Positions 8,759-16,968 of a stretch of DNA of 64,000 nucleotides are shown one piece after another. The stretch comes from an uncultured Flavobacteriales bacterium (GTDB taxonomy: Bacteria > Bacteroidota > Bacteroidia > Flavobacteriales_G > Salibacteraceae). The stretch covers positions 1-64,000 of the forward strand of contig CALCCE010000022.1 in assembly GCA_937899835.1 (NCBI GenBank). Reading direction: 5' to 3'. Under the pieces are notes generated by a model. It searched no databases. It saw only the letters and a list, made by a program, of their open reading frames with translations, and was not told the origin of the DNA. The position numbers were made by a program, and so were the translations under genes. Every line of letters starts with the position of its first letter. Within the stretch, counting starts at the first letter, position 1.

Positions 8759-9215
8759 ATCAGATGGTGGATTTAGGTGATGGGTAGCCAAAAGGCTGAT
8801 TGATTCGAGTGGTTGGGGAAAGTGGAGCGAGGAATAGCATATTATGCTCCTGATTGGCACCTGACGGTTGTAACTGTGGGATGGACGGTTGAGTGTAGCG
8901 TGCAATCATACTTTCGCGCGATGTGTGGGGCACAAAGAAGATGGAACTCAGAATGAGTTTTGAAAGCAAGCTTTCACAAGCGGGCAGCTTGTTGGTAGCT
9001 TAGACCTTGCACTGGGAACAAAGGGAAGAACAGAAGAATTGAATTATTGTTCGGCGTTCATGAATTTTTTTTTGAAAAAACAATCAAAACCACCTTATTT
9101 ATCCAATAAACCAAATAAAAATTTGGTAAAATTTACAAAATGGAAAATAAAAGATTTCTCAAAAAGTGAGTTTTAGCCTATCAATAGGAGACAACAAGAT
9201 GGGGAGTGCGCTGCT
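8759..9215. other. Intergenic region upstream of the S74 array
   Basis: Non-coding between the GH31 gene stop and array copy 6. It holds a perfect palindrome AGCATA-T-TATGCT at 8836-8848, 78 nt before the copy 6 start, that could be an operator, and a very A/T-rich stretch at about 9050-9170. I found no exact TAnnTTTG element on the minus strand and no recognisable RNA gene. Confidence 0.4.
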
Positions 9216-11645
9216 TTAACCTTGCTCCAGTCGGATGAAAAATGCCTCCATTTCCCATTCGATAACCAGGCTTGGCAAATCTTCGATCACCTTGGTCCGA
9301 TCTTCCGCATATTCCCAGGGATCGAAATTGGAAAGCGGAGCTACAAACCGGTAATCGGAACGATGGAGCGGTAATTCAGTAGCGCCACGAAATGCCTTTA
9401 AATTGGCATCAAATCCGTGTAAATAGAGTTTTATGGCACGAAACTTCGACAGGTAAGTACCCTCAACTGCCCCAATCTCCAAGCGTTTTCGATCAGTATT
9501 GTAATGCACCATACGGCGGTAAAATTCCCCCTCAGCGTAAGCCTCTGATTCACCATCGTCTTCGTAGTATTCCCATGCTACGCCCTTTTGGCCCTGATAG
9601 AGGTGCAACTCCAAAACCGGATCCACCGTGGCACTGGTGTACTGTACTTCGTTTTGCAACGCCACTATTCCTCCTGCCTTAACAAAAACCGGTAGCTTGT
9701 CTTTGGGGCAATCCAATACGATTTCTTGTTTTCCGGTAAAAAATTGATCGTTGAACAGGTCATACCACTCCCCTTCCGGCAAATACACCTTAGCATATTC
9801 CTTACCAGGCACTACCGGTGCTACCAACAAATGGGCGCCAAATAAATATTGATGTTGGTATGCCCCGTCGTAAACTTTAGGATCATAGGTATAATCGAGC
9901 GCCAGGCTTCGTTGAACGGGTAAACCTGTTTGAAATGCTTCGTAAAAAGTAGCATACAGATAGGGCAGTAAGCGGTAGCGCAGACGAATGTAATTTCGAG
10001 CAATTTCCTCCGACTCTTCGCCAAATGCCCACGGTTCGGCCGCACGGCTATTGATCATGCTGTGGCAACGAAAAAACGGAGAAAAAGCCCCAATAGCGAT
10101 CCACCGATTGAACAGTTCGGAACTGGCCTCGCCCACAAAACCACCAACATCGCAACCCGCAAAGGCTACGCCACTCAATCCAAGGCTGTTCACCAGGTGT
10201 ACATCTGTGAGAAGGCCCTCCCCTGAAGATACATTATCACCCGTCCACACTGCGGCATGCCGCTGTATGCCCGAAAAGCCCGATCGGGTGAGCACAAATG
10301 GCCGCTTCCCTTTGAATTGATTGCGGGCACCTTCATAGGTACTTCGGGCCATCTGCAGGCCATACACATTGTGGGTTCGTCGGTGGGTTGCTCCGGCCCC
10401 TTCAAAATCAAACTCTACCAAATCGGGAAAATGCTTGCCCCAAACGGCAGGTTCGTTCATGTCGTTCCAAAAACCCTCTACTCCGGCTTCTGCCAAACCT
10501 TTCAACCACGCACCCCACCAATTTCGGGTGTTGGGCCGTGTAAAATCAGGAAAATGGCAAGCGCCCGGCCATACCGACCCGGTGTAGTGCTCCCCATCCG
10601 GATAGCGGGCAAAAACGTTTTTCTCCATGCCATCCTCATAAGGTCCATAGCCCGCTTCTTTTTTAATACCCGGATCGAGGATCACCACCACGTGAAAACC
10701 TTTTTCGCGCAAACGCGCAATCATCGTAACCGGATCAGGAAAACGCTCACCATCCCAGGTAAACACCTTGTAGCGCTCCATGTAGTGGATGTCGAGGTAG
10801 ATAACATCCGCCGGAATTTCTTTTTCCCGAAAGGTGTTGGTCAAACGCAATACTTCACTATCCGGGTAATAGCTGTAGCGGCTTTGTTGAAAGCCCAAAC
10901 TCCACATAGGCGGAAGGGCAATGCGACCGGTCAGGCCCGTATAGGCCGTTACCACCTCAGGCAACGTGGGCGCATGGAAGAAAAAGTAATCCATCAGGCC
11001 GCCATCGGCTTGAAAGAAAGTAAAACGATCGTTCGCAGCCCCAAAGTTGAAACGGCTGCGGTAGGTGTTGTTAAAATAGAGGCCATAGCAGCGGTGGTCG
11101 AGCACTCCCAAATAGAAAGGAATGGAAACATACAAGGGATCAGAATCGCCACCGTAGGCAAACTGGTCGGTATTCCAATTTTCGTACTGAACACCCCGGC
11201 GGTCGAGGCCCCCGGTTTTTTCACCCAAGCCCAGAAAACGTTCTCCGGCTTGCAATTGCTTGTAATTGGTTACCCGTTCGCCTTGCCACGAAATACCAAA
11301 GGCAGGATCATCCGTATTGAGCAGTTGACCTTGAAGGTCACAAAAAGTGAGCCGCAAGGGAGACTTTTGAATCGCTACTTTCAACTGGTCGGTAACCAAT
11401 TCAAAGTGCTCGTCCAATTCTTCCCATTGGAATTGGGTAGGTGCTGGCTGCCCGCTAATCGCATAGTGGATGCCATCATCGTACTGCCCTTGCAACATGG
11501 CTTTGACCCGAACCGTTCCGGCAGCCCATACTTCAATGCTGAGCGAGGCTTCCTCGGTAATGAATTTCAGGCCGTTTTCCAGCTGTTCATGTCGAATAAC
11601 AGCTCCTAAAGTCCGGTTACCCGGATCTTGTCTTTGCTTGCTCAT
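9216..11645 (-). CDS. Glycoside hydrolase family 31 (alpha-glucosidase-like)
   Basis: 809-aa retaining alpha-glycosidase that probably removes alpha-linked glucose or xylose from oligosaccharides. An N-terminal galactose-mutarotase-like domain (about 1-210) precedes the TIM barrel with GLGEKTGGLDRRG, MWSLGFQQSRYSYYP, the nucleophile motif GFWNDMNEP (Asp near 392) and the acid/base region WTGDNVSSGEGL, then RSLALDYTYDP and beta-sheet domains including a DUF5110-like tail. No signal peptide is visible, so it is probably cytoplasmic. Length is normal for the family. There are no sugar transporter or SusCD genes next to it, so the substrate cannot be read from context. The long ORF on the opposite strand is a shadow. 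Confidence 0.93.
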   Translation of the reverse strand: MSKQRQDPGNRTLGAVIRHEQLENGLKFITEEASLSIEVWAAGTVRVKAMLQGQYDDGIHYAISGQPAPTQFQWEELDEHFELVTDQLKVAIQKSPLRLTFCDLQGQLLNTDDPAFGISWQGERVTNYKQLQAGERFLGLGEKTGGLDRRGVQYENWNTDQFAYGGDSDPLYVSIPFYLGVLDHRCYGLYFNNTYRSRFNFGAANDRFTFFQADGGLMDYFFFHAPTLPEVVTAYTGLTGRIALPPMWSLGFQQSRYSYYPDSEVLRLTNTFREKEIPADVIYLDIHYMERYKVFTWDGERFPDPVTMIARLREKGFHVVVILDPGIKKEAGYGPYEDGMEKNVFARYPDGEHYTGSVWPGACHFPDFTRPNTRNWWGAWLKGLAEAGVEGFWNDMNEPAVWGKHFPDLVEFDFEGAGATHRRTHNVYGLQMARSTYEGARNQFKGKRPFVLTRSGFSGIQRHAAVWTGDNVSSGEGLLTDVHLVNSLGLSGVAFAGCDVGGFVGEASSELFNRWIAIGAFSPFFRCHSMINSRAAEPWAFGEESEEIARNYIRLRYRLLPYLYATFYEAFQTGLPVQRSLALDYTYDPKVYDGAYQHQYLFGAHLLVAPVVPGKEYAKVYLPEGEWYDLFNDQFFTGKQEIVLDCPKDKLPVFVKAGGIVALQNEVQYTSATVDPVLELHLYQGQKGVAWEYYEDDGESEAYAEGEFYRRMVHYNTDRKRLEIGAVEGTYLSKFRAIKLYLHGFDANLKAFRGATELPLHRSDYRFVAPLSNFDPWEYAEDRTKVIEDLPSLVIEWEMEAFFIRLEQG

Positions 11646-11808
11646 AACCTCGGTGAAAGCAACAAATAAACGAATTTTTTAACGCCAATAGTGTCCAATG
11701 TACACCAATCTGTTTTGAAAGTCTTTATCAGGCCTCAAATGGGCTTATCACCGCCTCCTACCTTCATCTTTCCCACTAAAAATCGAAACGTAGTCGGTGT
11801 AGTTTACC

Positions 11809-11816
11809 TAATTTTG
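11809..11816 (+). promoter_or_regulatory. Putative -7 promoter element of the CHAT-fold gene
   Basis: TAATTTTG matches the Bacteroidota TAnnTTTG consensus exactly and ends 18 nt before the ATG at 11835. This argues for that start rather than the upstream in-frame ATG at 11691. No clear -33 TTTG was found. Confidence 0.5.
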
Positions 11817-11834
11817 GCGCCAGAATCACGTGCT

Positions 11835-13772
11835 ATGAAACCGGTTTATTTTTGGCTGTTTGCCCTTTGCCTGCAATTGACCTTTCCCTACTCGCTTTTT
11901 GCCGGTGCCGCCTGGCCCGGAATTTTGGAAGAAGAGCAAGTAACTGCCGCGGATTCTGCACAGGTACCTACTGACTCCCTGATAACACCTGAATTGATGG
12001 TGGAATATGACCTGGGTATGGCCACCATTTACCATCAAAATTTCAAAACCAGCCAATCTGCCAAAGACCTGGAGCGTTCGCATGAGGCATCGCGCAGAAA
12101 CCTGAGTCGCCTGGACATGCTCCACCACGGTATTTATTCGGGCAACCTTCCCCGTTTTTCTTTCGAAGGACGCAACCAACTGTTCACCTCCAGTTTGGAG
12201 ATTGCTTTTGAATTGTGGAACCAAACCGGAGAGGAGCAATACCTGGCCGAAATGCTGGAAGTGGCCGAAGTGAAGCAACTGAGTCACTGGCGGCACGCCT
12301 TGAGCGCCTGGCCCTTAGCCTCGATTTCGGGTGTGGATGAAGGGCTGCTGAAAGCGGAACGCCAACTCGCCGAAAAACTCAATAAGATCAACGGGCAAAT
12401 CAGTAATTGGAATACGGATAAACCCATTGCTCCTGAAACCCAGCTGGCCTTTACCCGAGAGCGGAACTCCCTTGAAAAGCAATTCAACGACTTGGTCATT
12501 CGGATTGGCAAGGAGGCTCCGGCATATTATCGACTGCGCTACGATTACGGCCGAACTCCGGTAGCGACCTACCAAAAGCAACTGACGACACAGTTTGCAG
12601 ACGGTGCCCTGATTCAGTTTTTTGCCACCCCGAAGCGTTACTACGTCTTGGTGCTCACCCCTACCGAGCTTCACATCGATACGGTAACGGTGAATCGGGA
12701 GCTTCAAATTGCATTGCGCAACCTCAAAGACCATGGGGCTAATTTGGAGGCCCTACTTTCTGATCCGGCGGGCAGTTTTGAGGCGTATACCCGAGATGCT
12801 GCAATGATTTATCAACGAGTGCTGAGTAACTCTATAAAATGGATTCAGAGCCGGGAAGCCTCCTCCATCAACCGCCTCGCACTGGTACCCGACGGCGATC
12901 TGCAAGGATTACCCTTCGCGGCCTTGCTCACCGAGGAGGTAAAAGACAGCCTTCGCAACTATCGGGAATTGCCTTACCTGATTCGGGATTTTGCCATCTC
13001 TCGATATGCCTCGGCCCACCAGTTTTTTGATAAGTTTAGCGCAACACCTGCCACCACTAACTTTGAGTACAATTTTGCGGGCTTTGCTCCTACCTATCCA
13101 AGTAAAAACGAAGCTTGGCTCTCACACAATCAAAACGAGGTGCACATGACGGTACGCAGCTTTTTCGGCAACGGTTATTTTGCTGAAGATGCGCGTGAAA
13201 CCGATTTTAGGACCCTGGCCCAGGAAACAGAAATTCTGCACCTGGCTTTGGTAAGTGCCCAAACCGAAATGGGGCCTTTCATGAGTTTTACTCCGCAAAA
13301 AGATTCGCTGCACGATGGCATGCTTCATGCCCACGAACTTATGGCGTGGCCCCTCAGTGCCGGCTTGTTGGTCTTACCCAATGGCATGGATCCAATGGGG
13401 CAACAATCGGGGCAAACGGGATGGAGTCAGCTGGCCCGTAGCCTTGCCTTTTCGGGCACGCCTTCCTTGTTAACTGGCCTGTGGCGCCTCGATGATCCTG
13501 CTTGTTCCGAAGTTACCGGGCACTATTATGACGCCCTTGCCGAAGGGTTTGCCAAAGACATAGCCCTGCAAAAAGGGCAGTTGAACTATCTGGCCAAGGC
13601 TTCGATTGATGCTGCTCATCCCTACTTTTGGGCCGGCCTCATTCAATCCGGAGAGCTGCGATCACTCGAGGTCAGCCGTGGTTCCGAAGGCGACCTGATT
13701 CAGGTGTTTGGAATAATGTTGATTGTGGTTTTGGTCATTTTCGGCGGCTACCGCTTAGGGCAGTTGTTTTAG
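11835..13772 (+). CDS. CHAT-fold protein lacking the catalytic dyad
   Basis: 645 aa when started at 11835, where MKPVYFWLFALCLQL opens a signal peptide just after a -7 box. The N-terminal half is helical (repeat-like, with a long Glu/Lys helix near 190-230). The C-terminal half looks like a CHAT (caspase HetF Associated with TPRs) domain: RLALVPDGDLQGLPFAALL near 355, YASAHQFF, then EILHLALVS and AGLLVLPNGMDPMG where active family members have HxATHG and LSACxTG. Both the catalytic His (in THG) and Cys are therefore absent, which suggests a non-proteolytic scaffold. One transmembrane helix (IMLIVVLVIFGGYRLG) ends the protein. It is convergent with the sigma-like/TPR gene, 4 bp apart. In this phylum CHAT and TPR proteins often travel together; the role is unknown. 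Confidence 0.75.
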   Translation: MKPVYFWLFALCLQLTFPYSLFAGAAWPGILEEEQVTAADSAQVPTDSLITPELMVEYDLGMATIYHQNFKTSQSAKDLERSHEASRRNLSRLDMLHHGIYSGNLPRFSFEGRNQLFTSSLEIAFELWNQTGEEQYLAEMLEVAEVKQLSHWRHALSAWPLASISGVDEGLLKAERQLAEKLNKINGQISNWNTDKPIAPETQLAFTRERNSLEKQFNDLVIRIGKEAPAYYRLRYDYGRTPVATYQKQLTTQFADGALIQFFATPKRYYVLVLTPTELHIDTVTVNRELQIALRNLKDHGANLEALLSDPAGSFEAYTRDAAMIYQRVLSNSIKWIQSREASSINRLALVPDGDLQGLPFAALLTEEVKDSLRNYRELPYLIRDFAISRYASAHQFFDKFSATPATTNFEYNFAGFAPTYPSKNEAWLSHNQNEVHMTVRSFFGNGYFAEDARETDFRTLAQETEILHLALVSAQTEMGPFMSFTPQKDSLHDGMLHAHELMAWPLSAGLLVLPNGMDPMGQQSGQTGWSQLARSLAFSGTPSLLTGLWRLDDPACSEVTGHYYDALAEGFAKDIALQKGQLNYLAKASIDAAHPYFWAGLIQSGELRSLEVSRGSEGDLIQVFGIMLIVVLVIFGGYRLGQLF

Positions 13773-13776
13773 CCAC

Positions 13777-14760
13777 CTACAAATCCGACATCAATGCCGC
13801 TACTGCCTGGTGTTGATAACCGTCGGTAGCCAGCTTTTCAAGATTCTCCCGTGCTGCTGGTTTATCTCCGGCCTTTAGATAAGCCAGGGACAAATACCAA
13901 ATCGCTACTTCTTTGTAGTCCGTATCTTGATTGATGACCTGTTTGAAATACGGAACAGCATCCATGGGGTCAGACTCTTCGTGGGCCAGCAGGCACATGC
14001 CACGGTAGAAATCGGCGAGATAGCTGGCTTCTTCCAGCGATAGCCCGTCCAGCTGCTCCAAAGCACCTGGATAATCGGCTGCGATGTAAAAGCCCAAAGC
14101 CTTGTCCCAATTGTCTCCACCAAAAGTAACGGCCGGCATGCGATAGGGTTGAAAATTATCGTTGAAAAGCACCCTCCCGGAAGGAAAAGCGCCTTGCCAG
14201 ATAAGGTATCCTGCAACAAAAAGCAGCAAACCCAACATCCCCAACCAGGCCATCCGGGTACTGCGGTTGCGGGTCGGCTTTTTGGCTTCCTCTACCTCCA
14301 CTTCTACCGATTTCAATTGTTCGCGAAAGCGGTTGAGGTCTACTTCGTGGTTGCGCGCATGTCCCGAACGGCCATGCTCCAACCAATCCAGCAAAGGATC
14401 GCCAGAAAGGTCTATTTCGGGTTCAGTATCCTGAAAATCAGGTTTCAGTTCATCGCCAAACCGGTACAACCACAAAAACTTGCCCACTGCGAAGAGGTAG
14501 GTGCGCAAGAGTGCATTGGGATCGTATTGTCCGTTTCGAATGTGTTGGCGCACAATTAAAATAGCATCGCGAAAGAGCGTTCTGGCATCTTCTTCCTTGC
14601 CGTTGCGGAAACGAACGTATTGCACGAAGTTAGGTTCCAATTCCTTCACCAACTCACGGATAATTTCCCATTCCCGCTCGTTGGAGGCCAGCCCCTCTAC
14701 CATTTCAGCATCACTTAATCCGGCCCGTTTCAGCGCCAGTCTGGCCTCAATTACTCCCAT
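13777..14760 (-). CDS. Sigma-factor-like, membrane-spanning TPR protein
   Basis: 327 aa. Residues 1-105 resemble sigma-70 region 2 of ECF-type factors (FVQYVRFRNGKEEDARTLFRDA, then LLRTYLFAVGKFLWLYRF), with no region 4 DNA-binding helix-turn-helix after it. An acidic linker (105-165) leads to a transmembrane helix at about 170-188 and a periplasmic TPR part (LDGLSLEEASYLADFYRGMCL and VAIWYLSLAYLKAGDKPAARENL, about 230-320). This would place the sigma-like domain in the cytoplasm tethered to the membrane. A -7 box (TACTTTTG) sits about 18 nt before the start. Convergent with the CHAT-fold gene, which also has one membrane helix; a functional pair is an inference. It may no longer act in transcription. 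Confidence 0.65.
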   Translation of the reverse strand: MGVIEARLALKRAGLSDAEMVEGLASNEREWEIIRELVKELEPNFVQYVRFRNGKEEDARTLFRDAILIVRQHIRNGQYDPNALLRTYLFAVGKFLWLYRFGDELKPDFQDTEPEIDLSGDPLLDWLEHGRSGHARNHEVDLNRFREQLKSVEVEVEEAKKPTRNRSTRMAWLGMLGLLLFVAGYLIWQGAFPSGRVLFNDNFQPYRMPAVTFGGDNWDKALGFYIAADYPGALEQLDGLSLEEASYLADFYRGMCLLAHEESDPMDAVPYFKQVINQDTDYKEVAIWYLSLAYLKAGDKPAARENLEKLATDGYQHQAVAALMSDL

Positions 14761-14778
14761 GCAATCCTAAGTTTGCCG

Positions 14779-14786
14779 CAAAAGTA
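14779..14786 (-). promoter_or_regulatory. Putative -7 element of the sigma-like/TPR gene
   Basis: On the minus strand the bases read TACTTTTG, an exact TAnnTTTG match ending 18 nt before the start codon at 14760. No TTTG at the -33 distance was recognised. Confidence 0.45.
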
Positions 14787-14846
14787 ATTAAACCCGGCAT
14801 TTTGTGCACAGAATAGCAAGTAAGGGTGACGGGTAGATTAAGGGGT

Positions 14847-15332
14847 TCAGGGGCGGCCTTCTCCAAGGTACCTGCGGTTGAGTTCTTTGAGGGTTTCGTT
14901 TTCCTCTTCCAACTGCTGGCGCCACTTGCGTTCTTTCACCAACTCACGCTCCAAGCGCAAGATGCGCTCTTGCCAATCGTGCCCACCAACAGCATCTTCT
15001 GCAAAAGGGGTTTCGTCCGGCAGTTTGCTGAGGTCAAGGTCGGTTCTTACGCGGGTAAGCTCTGCCTCCCGTCGGTGATGGTTGATGAGTGCGGTATAGT
15101 CAATGCCTACCGCTTCGGCAAATGCCACCAGGTACTCCAATTTGGTGTAGCCGTTTTTTCCCCTGCGGAAACGCGAAAAGGTGGAATCGTCCATTTCCAT
15201 GCGGCTCCTGATTTCGGTGATGCTCATGGGAACTTGTTTTATAAAATATTCCAGGTTATCACGTATCTGCTGAGCCGCCTTCTGGACTGAAGGGCGCTGC
15301 AGAATAGGGTCTTCACGGTTTGGCCGAACCAT
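14847..15332 (-). CDS. HTH protein with C-terminal coiled coil (paralogue A)
   Basis: 161 aa. Residues 20-80 form an XRE-like helix-turn-helix (SITEIRSRMEMDDSTFSRF, RRGKNGYTKLEYLVAFAEAVG) and about 115-155 a Glu/Lys/Arg coiled coil (LERELVKERKWRQQLEEENETL) that would dimerise it. It shares DDSTFxRFxxGKN and AFAEAxG with the gene at 15504-15923, so the two are paralogues. No ligand domain is present. A 15-bp palindrome lies 53 nt upstream, matched at the other gene, which suggests auto- or cross-regulation. A TAGATTTG box ends only 5 nt before the ATG, so the transcript may be leaderless. Targets are unknown. Confidence 0.75.
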   Translation of the reverse strand: MVRPNREDPILQRPSVQKAAQQIRDNLEYFIKQVPMSITEIRSRMEMDDSTFSRFRRGKNGYTKLEYLVAFAEAVGIDYTALINHHRREAELTRVRTDLDLSKLPDETPFAEDAVGGHDWQERILRLERELVKERKWRQQLEEENETLKELNRRYLGEGRP

Positions 15333-15337
15333 AGAAA

Positions 15338-15345
15338 CAAATCTA
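15338..15345 (-). promoter_or_regulatory. -7-like element immediately before HTH gene A
   Basis: Minus strand TAGATTTG, an exact TAnnTTTG match, ends 5 nt before the start codon at 15332. If it is used, transcription would start at or next to the ATG. The paralogue has TAGTTTCG 4 nt before its own ATG. Confidence 0.45.
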
Positions 15346-15385
15346 ACCGGCCCAAATACAAAGCATGACTCGTTAAAAAAGACAA

Positions 15386-15400
15386 TCTCTTAATTTGAGA
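15386..15400. promoter_or_regulatory. Palindromic putative operator of HTH gene A
   Basis: TCTCTTAATTTGAGA has inverted arms TCTC(T)/(T)GAGA. The minus-strand reading of 15978-15992 is TCTCTTAAAATGAGA, differing only at two central bases. Each site lies 53-54 nt upstream of its HTH gene, the pattern expected for an autoregulatory operator. Confidence 0.6.
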
Positions 15401-15503
15401 TTTTTAGCAAAAAACCACCCATTTAATGACAAAAAAGGCATTATTTTAATCATTATTCGGGCATTGATCGCCTTTTACCCTATTTGCGCTTTAAAAGCCG
15501 CCA

Positions 15504-15923
15504 CTAATTCTGAAGGTATTGAATCCGAGCTACTAATTCTTGGTTGCAGGCCAACAGGTGATCCACTCGATCCTGGGCTTTCACCAAGGCTTGTTTCAAA
15601 GCTTGATTTTCTTTCTGCTGGGTGGCCAGCAGTTCCTCTTGCCACGACCCAAAAGGTTTCGCGCTTGCCGCCAACATCTGCTTTTTATCGTGGTGGTGTT
15701 CGTGGTAATGGTAGATCACCTCAAACGACAAGCCGAGGGCTTCGGCAAATGCCTCTACCCGTTCTAAAGGCGTGAATCGGTTTTTTCCGTGTAGAAATCG
15801 TTCAAAGGTAGAATCGTCCCATTCGAGCCAATCGCAAATGGCGCGTTGGGTGTGCCCCAAATCCTTGAGCAATTGTTGCATGTTGCGGTGAATCTGATGG
15901 CGTGAGGTTGAATTGGTGGACAT
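15504..15923 (-). CDS. HTH protein with C-terminal coiled coil (paralogue B)
   Basis: 139 aa. The helix-turn-helix spans about 15-75 (HTQRAICDWLEWDDSTFERF, LHGKNRFTPLERVEAFAEALG) and is followed by a His-rich linker (YHYHEHHHDKK) and a coiled coil (about 100-138). The His cluster is missing from paralogue A and could bind metal, though nothing else supports that. It lies 171 bp upstream of paralogue A on the same strand, each with its own copy of the palindrome, so they probably form a small regulatory circuit rather than one operon. No clear Shine-Dalgarno sequence precedes the ATG. Confidence 0.75.
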   Translation of the reverse strand: MSTNSTSRHQIHRNMQQLLKDLGHTQRAICDWLEWDDSTFERFLHGKNRFTPLERVEAFAEALGLSFEVIYHYHEHHHDKKQMLAASAKPFGSWQEELLATQQKENQALKQALVKAQDRVDHLLACNQELVARIQYLQN

Positions 15924-15977
15924 TTACCGAAACTACACTGCAATCTTATCGGCGGTAAATCGGATAAGCAAAAGATA

Positions 15978-15992
15978 TCTCATTTTAAGAGA
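15978..15992. promoter_or_regulatory. Palindromic putative operator of HTH gene B
   Basis: TCTCATTTTAAGAGA, 54 nt upstream of the start of HTH gene B. It is the reverse-complement variant of the site before HTH gene A with only two central mismatches. Confidence 0.6.
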
Positions 15993-16015
15993 ATTGTTAC
16001 CCAAAAATCGTAAAT

Positions 16016-16588
16016 CTACGGTTTCTCCTTTTCCTTAGATTGCTTCACGTAGCGCACCCCTACTACCCCTCCTTTGTACTGATTCAGTTCAATGAGCTCC
16101 CAATGGGTTTGAGGAAAACCACCAGGAAACAGTCGCAGCCCATCACCAAGCGTCACTGGCATCAGACTCAACCAAAGTTGATCTACTAAACCGGCGTTGA
16201 GAAAAGACTTGATTACTTCTCCTCCCCCGCACAGCCAAATGTTCTTTCCTTTTTCTTGTTGCCATAACCGCACTTGATCCATCAATTCAGGACCTGCCAG
16301 TTGCGTATCCGGCGAAGCAACCGACAATTCAGTTTGCCGACTCATTACATAGGTTTTACAATCGGGATAAGGCCAGTCTACGCCAAAACCCATCACCTCT
16401 TCGTAGGTTTTCCGGCCCATAATCACAGTATCCACCGAACGGTAAAAAGTGCCGTAGCCATAATCCGTGCGCTGAGGCGGATCGAAGGCATTGAGCCAAT
16501 CCAATTCTCCGTTGGGTCCTGCTATATAGCCATCGAGGGAACAGGCAAGATAGGCGATGACTTCGCGCAATATGGGTTGAGGTTGCAT
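16016..16588 (-). CDS. RibD C-terminal / dihydrofolate reductase-family protein
   Basis: 190 aa with the fold of RibD-C/DHFR-like NADPH reductases: IAYLACSLDGYIAGPNGELDWL at the N-terminus (about 9-32), VIMGRKTYEEVMGF near 55-68, then IWLCGGGEVIKSFLNAGLVDQLWLSLMPVTLGDGLRLFP at about 117-155. These are the cofactor-binding and strand motifs of the family. Stand-alone members are common and rarely have a known substrate; it is not necessarily a riboflavin or folate enzyme. It stands alone between the HTH genes and a small membrane protein, on the same strand, with no sign of an operon. Confidence 0.88.
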   Translation of the reverse strand: MQPQPILREVIAYLACSLDGYIAGPNGELDWLNAFDPPQRTDYGYGTFYRSVDTVIMGRKTYEEVMGFGVDWPYPDCKTYVMSRQTELSVASPDTQLAGPELMDQVRLWQQEKGKNIWLCGGGEVIKSFLNAGLVDQLWLSLMPVTLGDGLRLFPGGFPQTHWELIELNQYKGGVVGVRYVKQSKEKEKP

Positions 16589-16656
16589 AAGGTTGGGTTG
16601 TTTTAATCTTGATTGTAAAGAATTATCCTCTATTGTTTTAGTCTTTCAAGGGTTGC

Positions 16657-16929
16657 CTAAATGACTTTTGAGTAGCCACAAATCAGTCCGGTCTTGCTGC
16701 ATTTAATTACGAGTTCGTCGGTCGCTCCTTTGCTTACCAGCCAGGTCACCCATTTGGCAAATAACCATCGCCAGGAAAAATGAAACAATACGGGCAGGGC
16801 GAAAACCAGGATTTGAAAGGCAATATTGCTCCTTATTAAAAGAAGCAGAACACTACCTAATAAGGCCAAAGGAGAGGTCACCGTTACCTGTCCGGCCACA
16901 ATTCCCCAAAATTCCAATCGGATTTTCAC
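16657..16929 (-). CDS. Small two-helix membrane protein
   Basis: 90 aa, not recognised. Two hydrophobic segments (about 9-33, GQVTVTSPLALLGSVLLLLI, and 36-50, IAFQILVFALPVLF), then an amphipathic WRWLFAKWVTWLVSK stretch and a short polar tail with two cysteines. A -7-like sequence (TACTTTTA, one mismatch) lies about 10 nt upstream of the start codon, which supports expression. The gene is short and has no recognisable relative, so chance cannot be excluded. Confidence 0.45.
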   Translation of the reverse strand: MKIRLEFWGIVAGQVTVTSPLALLGSVLLLLIRSNIAFQILVFALPVLFHFSWRWLFAKWVTWLVSKGATDELVIKCSKTGLICGYSKVI

Positions 16930-16968
16930 CGTGATAAAAGTAAGCGGAAATTGGAAAGACTTATCGCC

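Noticed and set aside
10257-11609. 450-codon plus-strand ORF opposite the GH31 gene
   Set aside because: The GH31 protein has complete catalytic motifs on the other strand; this one is a codon-bias shadow without recognisable domains.
11691-11834. Longer start of the CHAT-fold gene at 11691
   Set aside because: A consensus -7 box at 11809-11816 lies inside the extension and the signal peptide begins at 11835.
15384-15402. Plus-strand terminator (AATCTC...GAGATT then T-run)
   Set aside because: No plus-strand gene ends upstream, and the near-identical palindrome at 15978-15992 at the same distance from the paralogue favours an operator.
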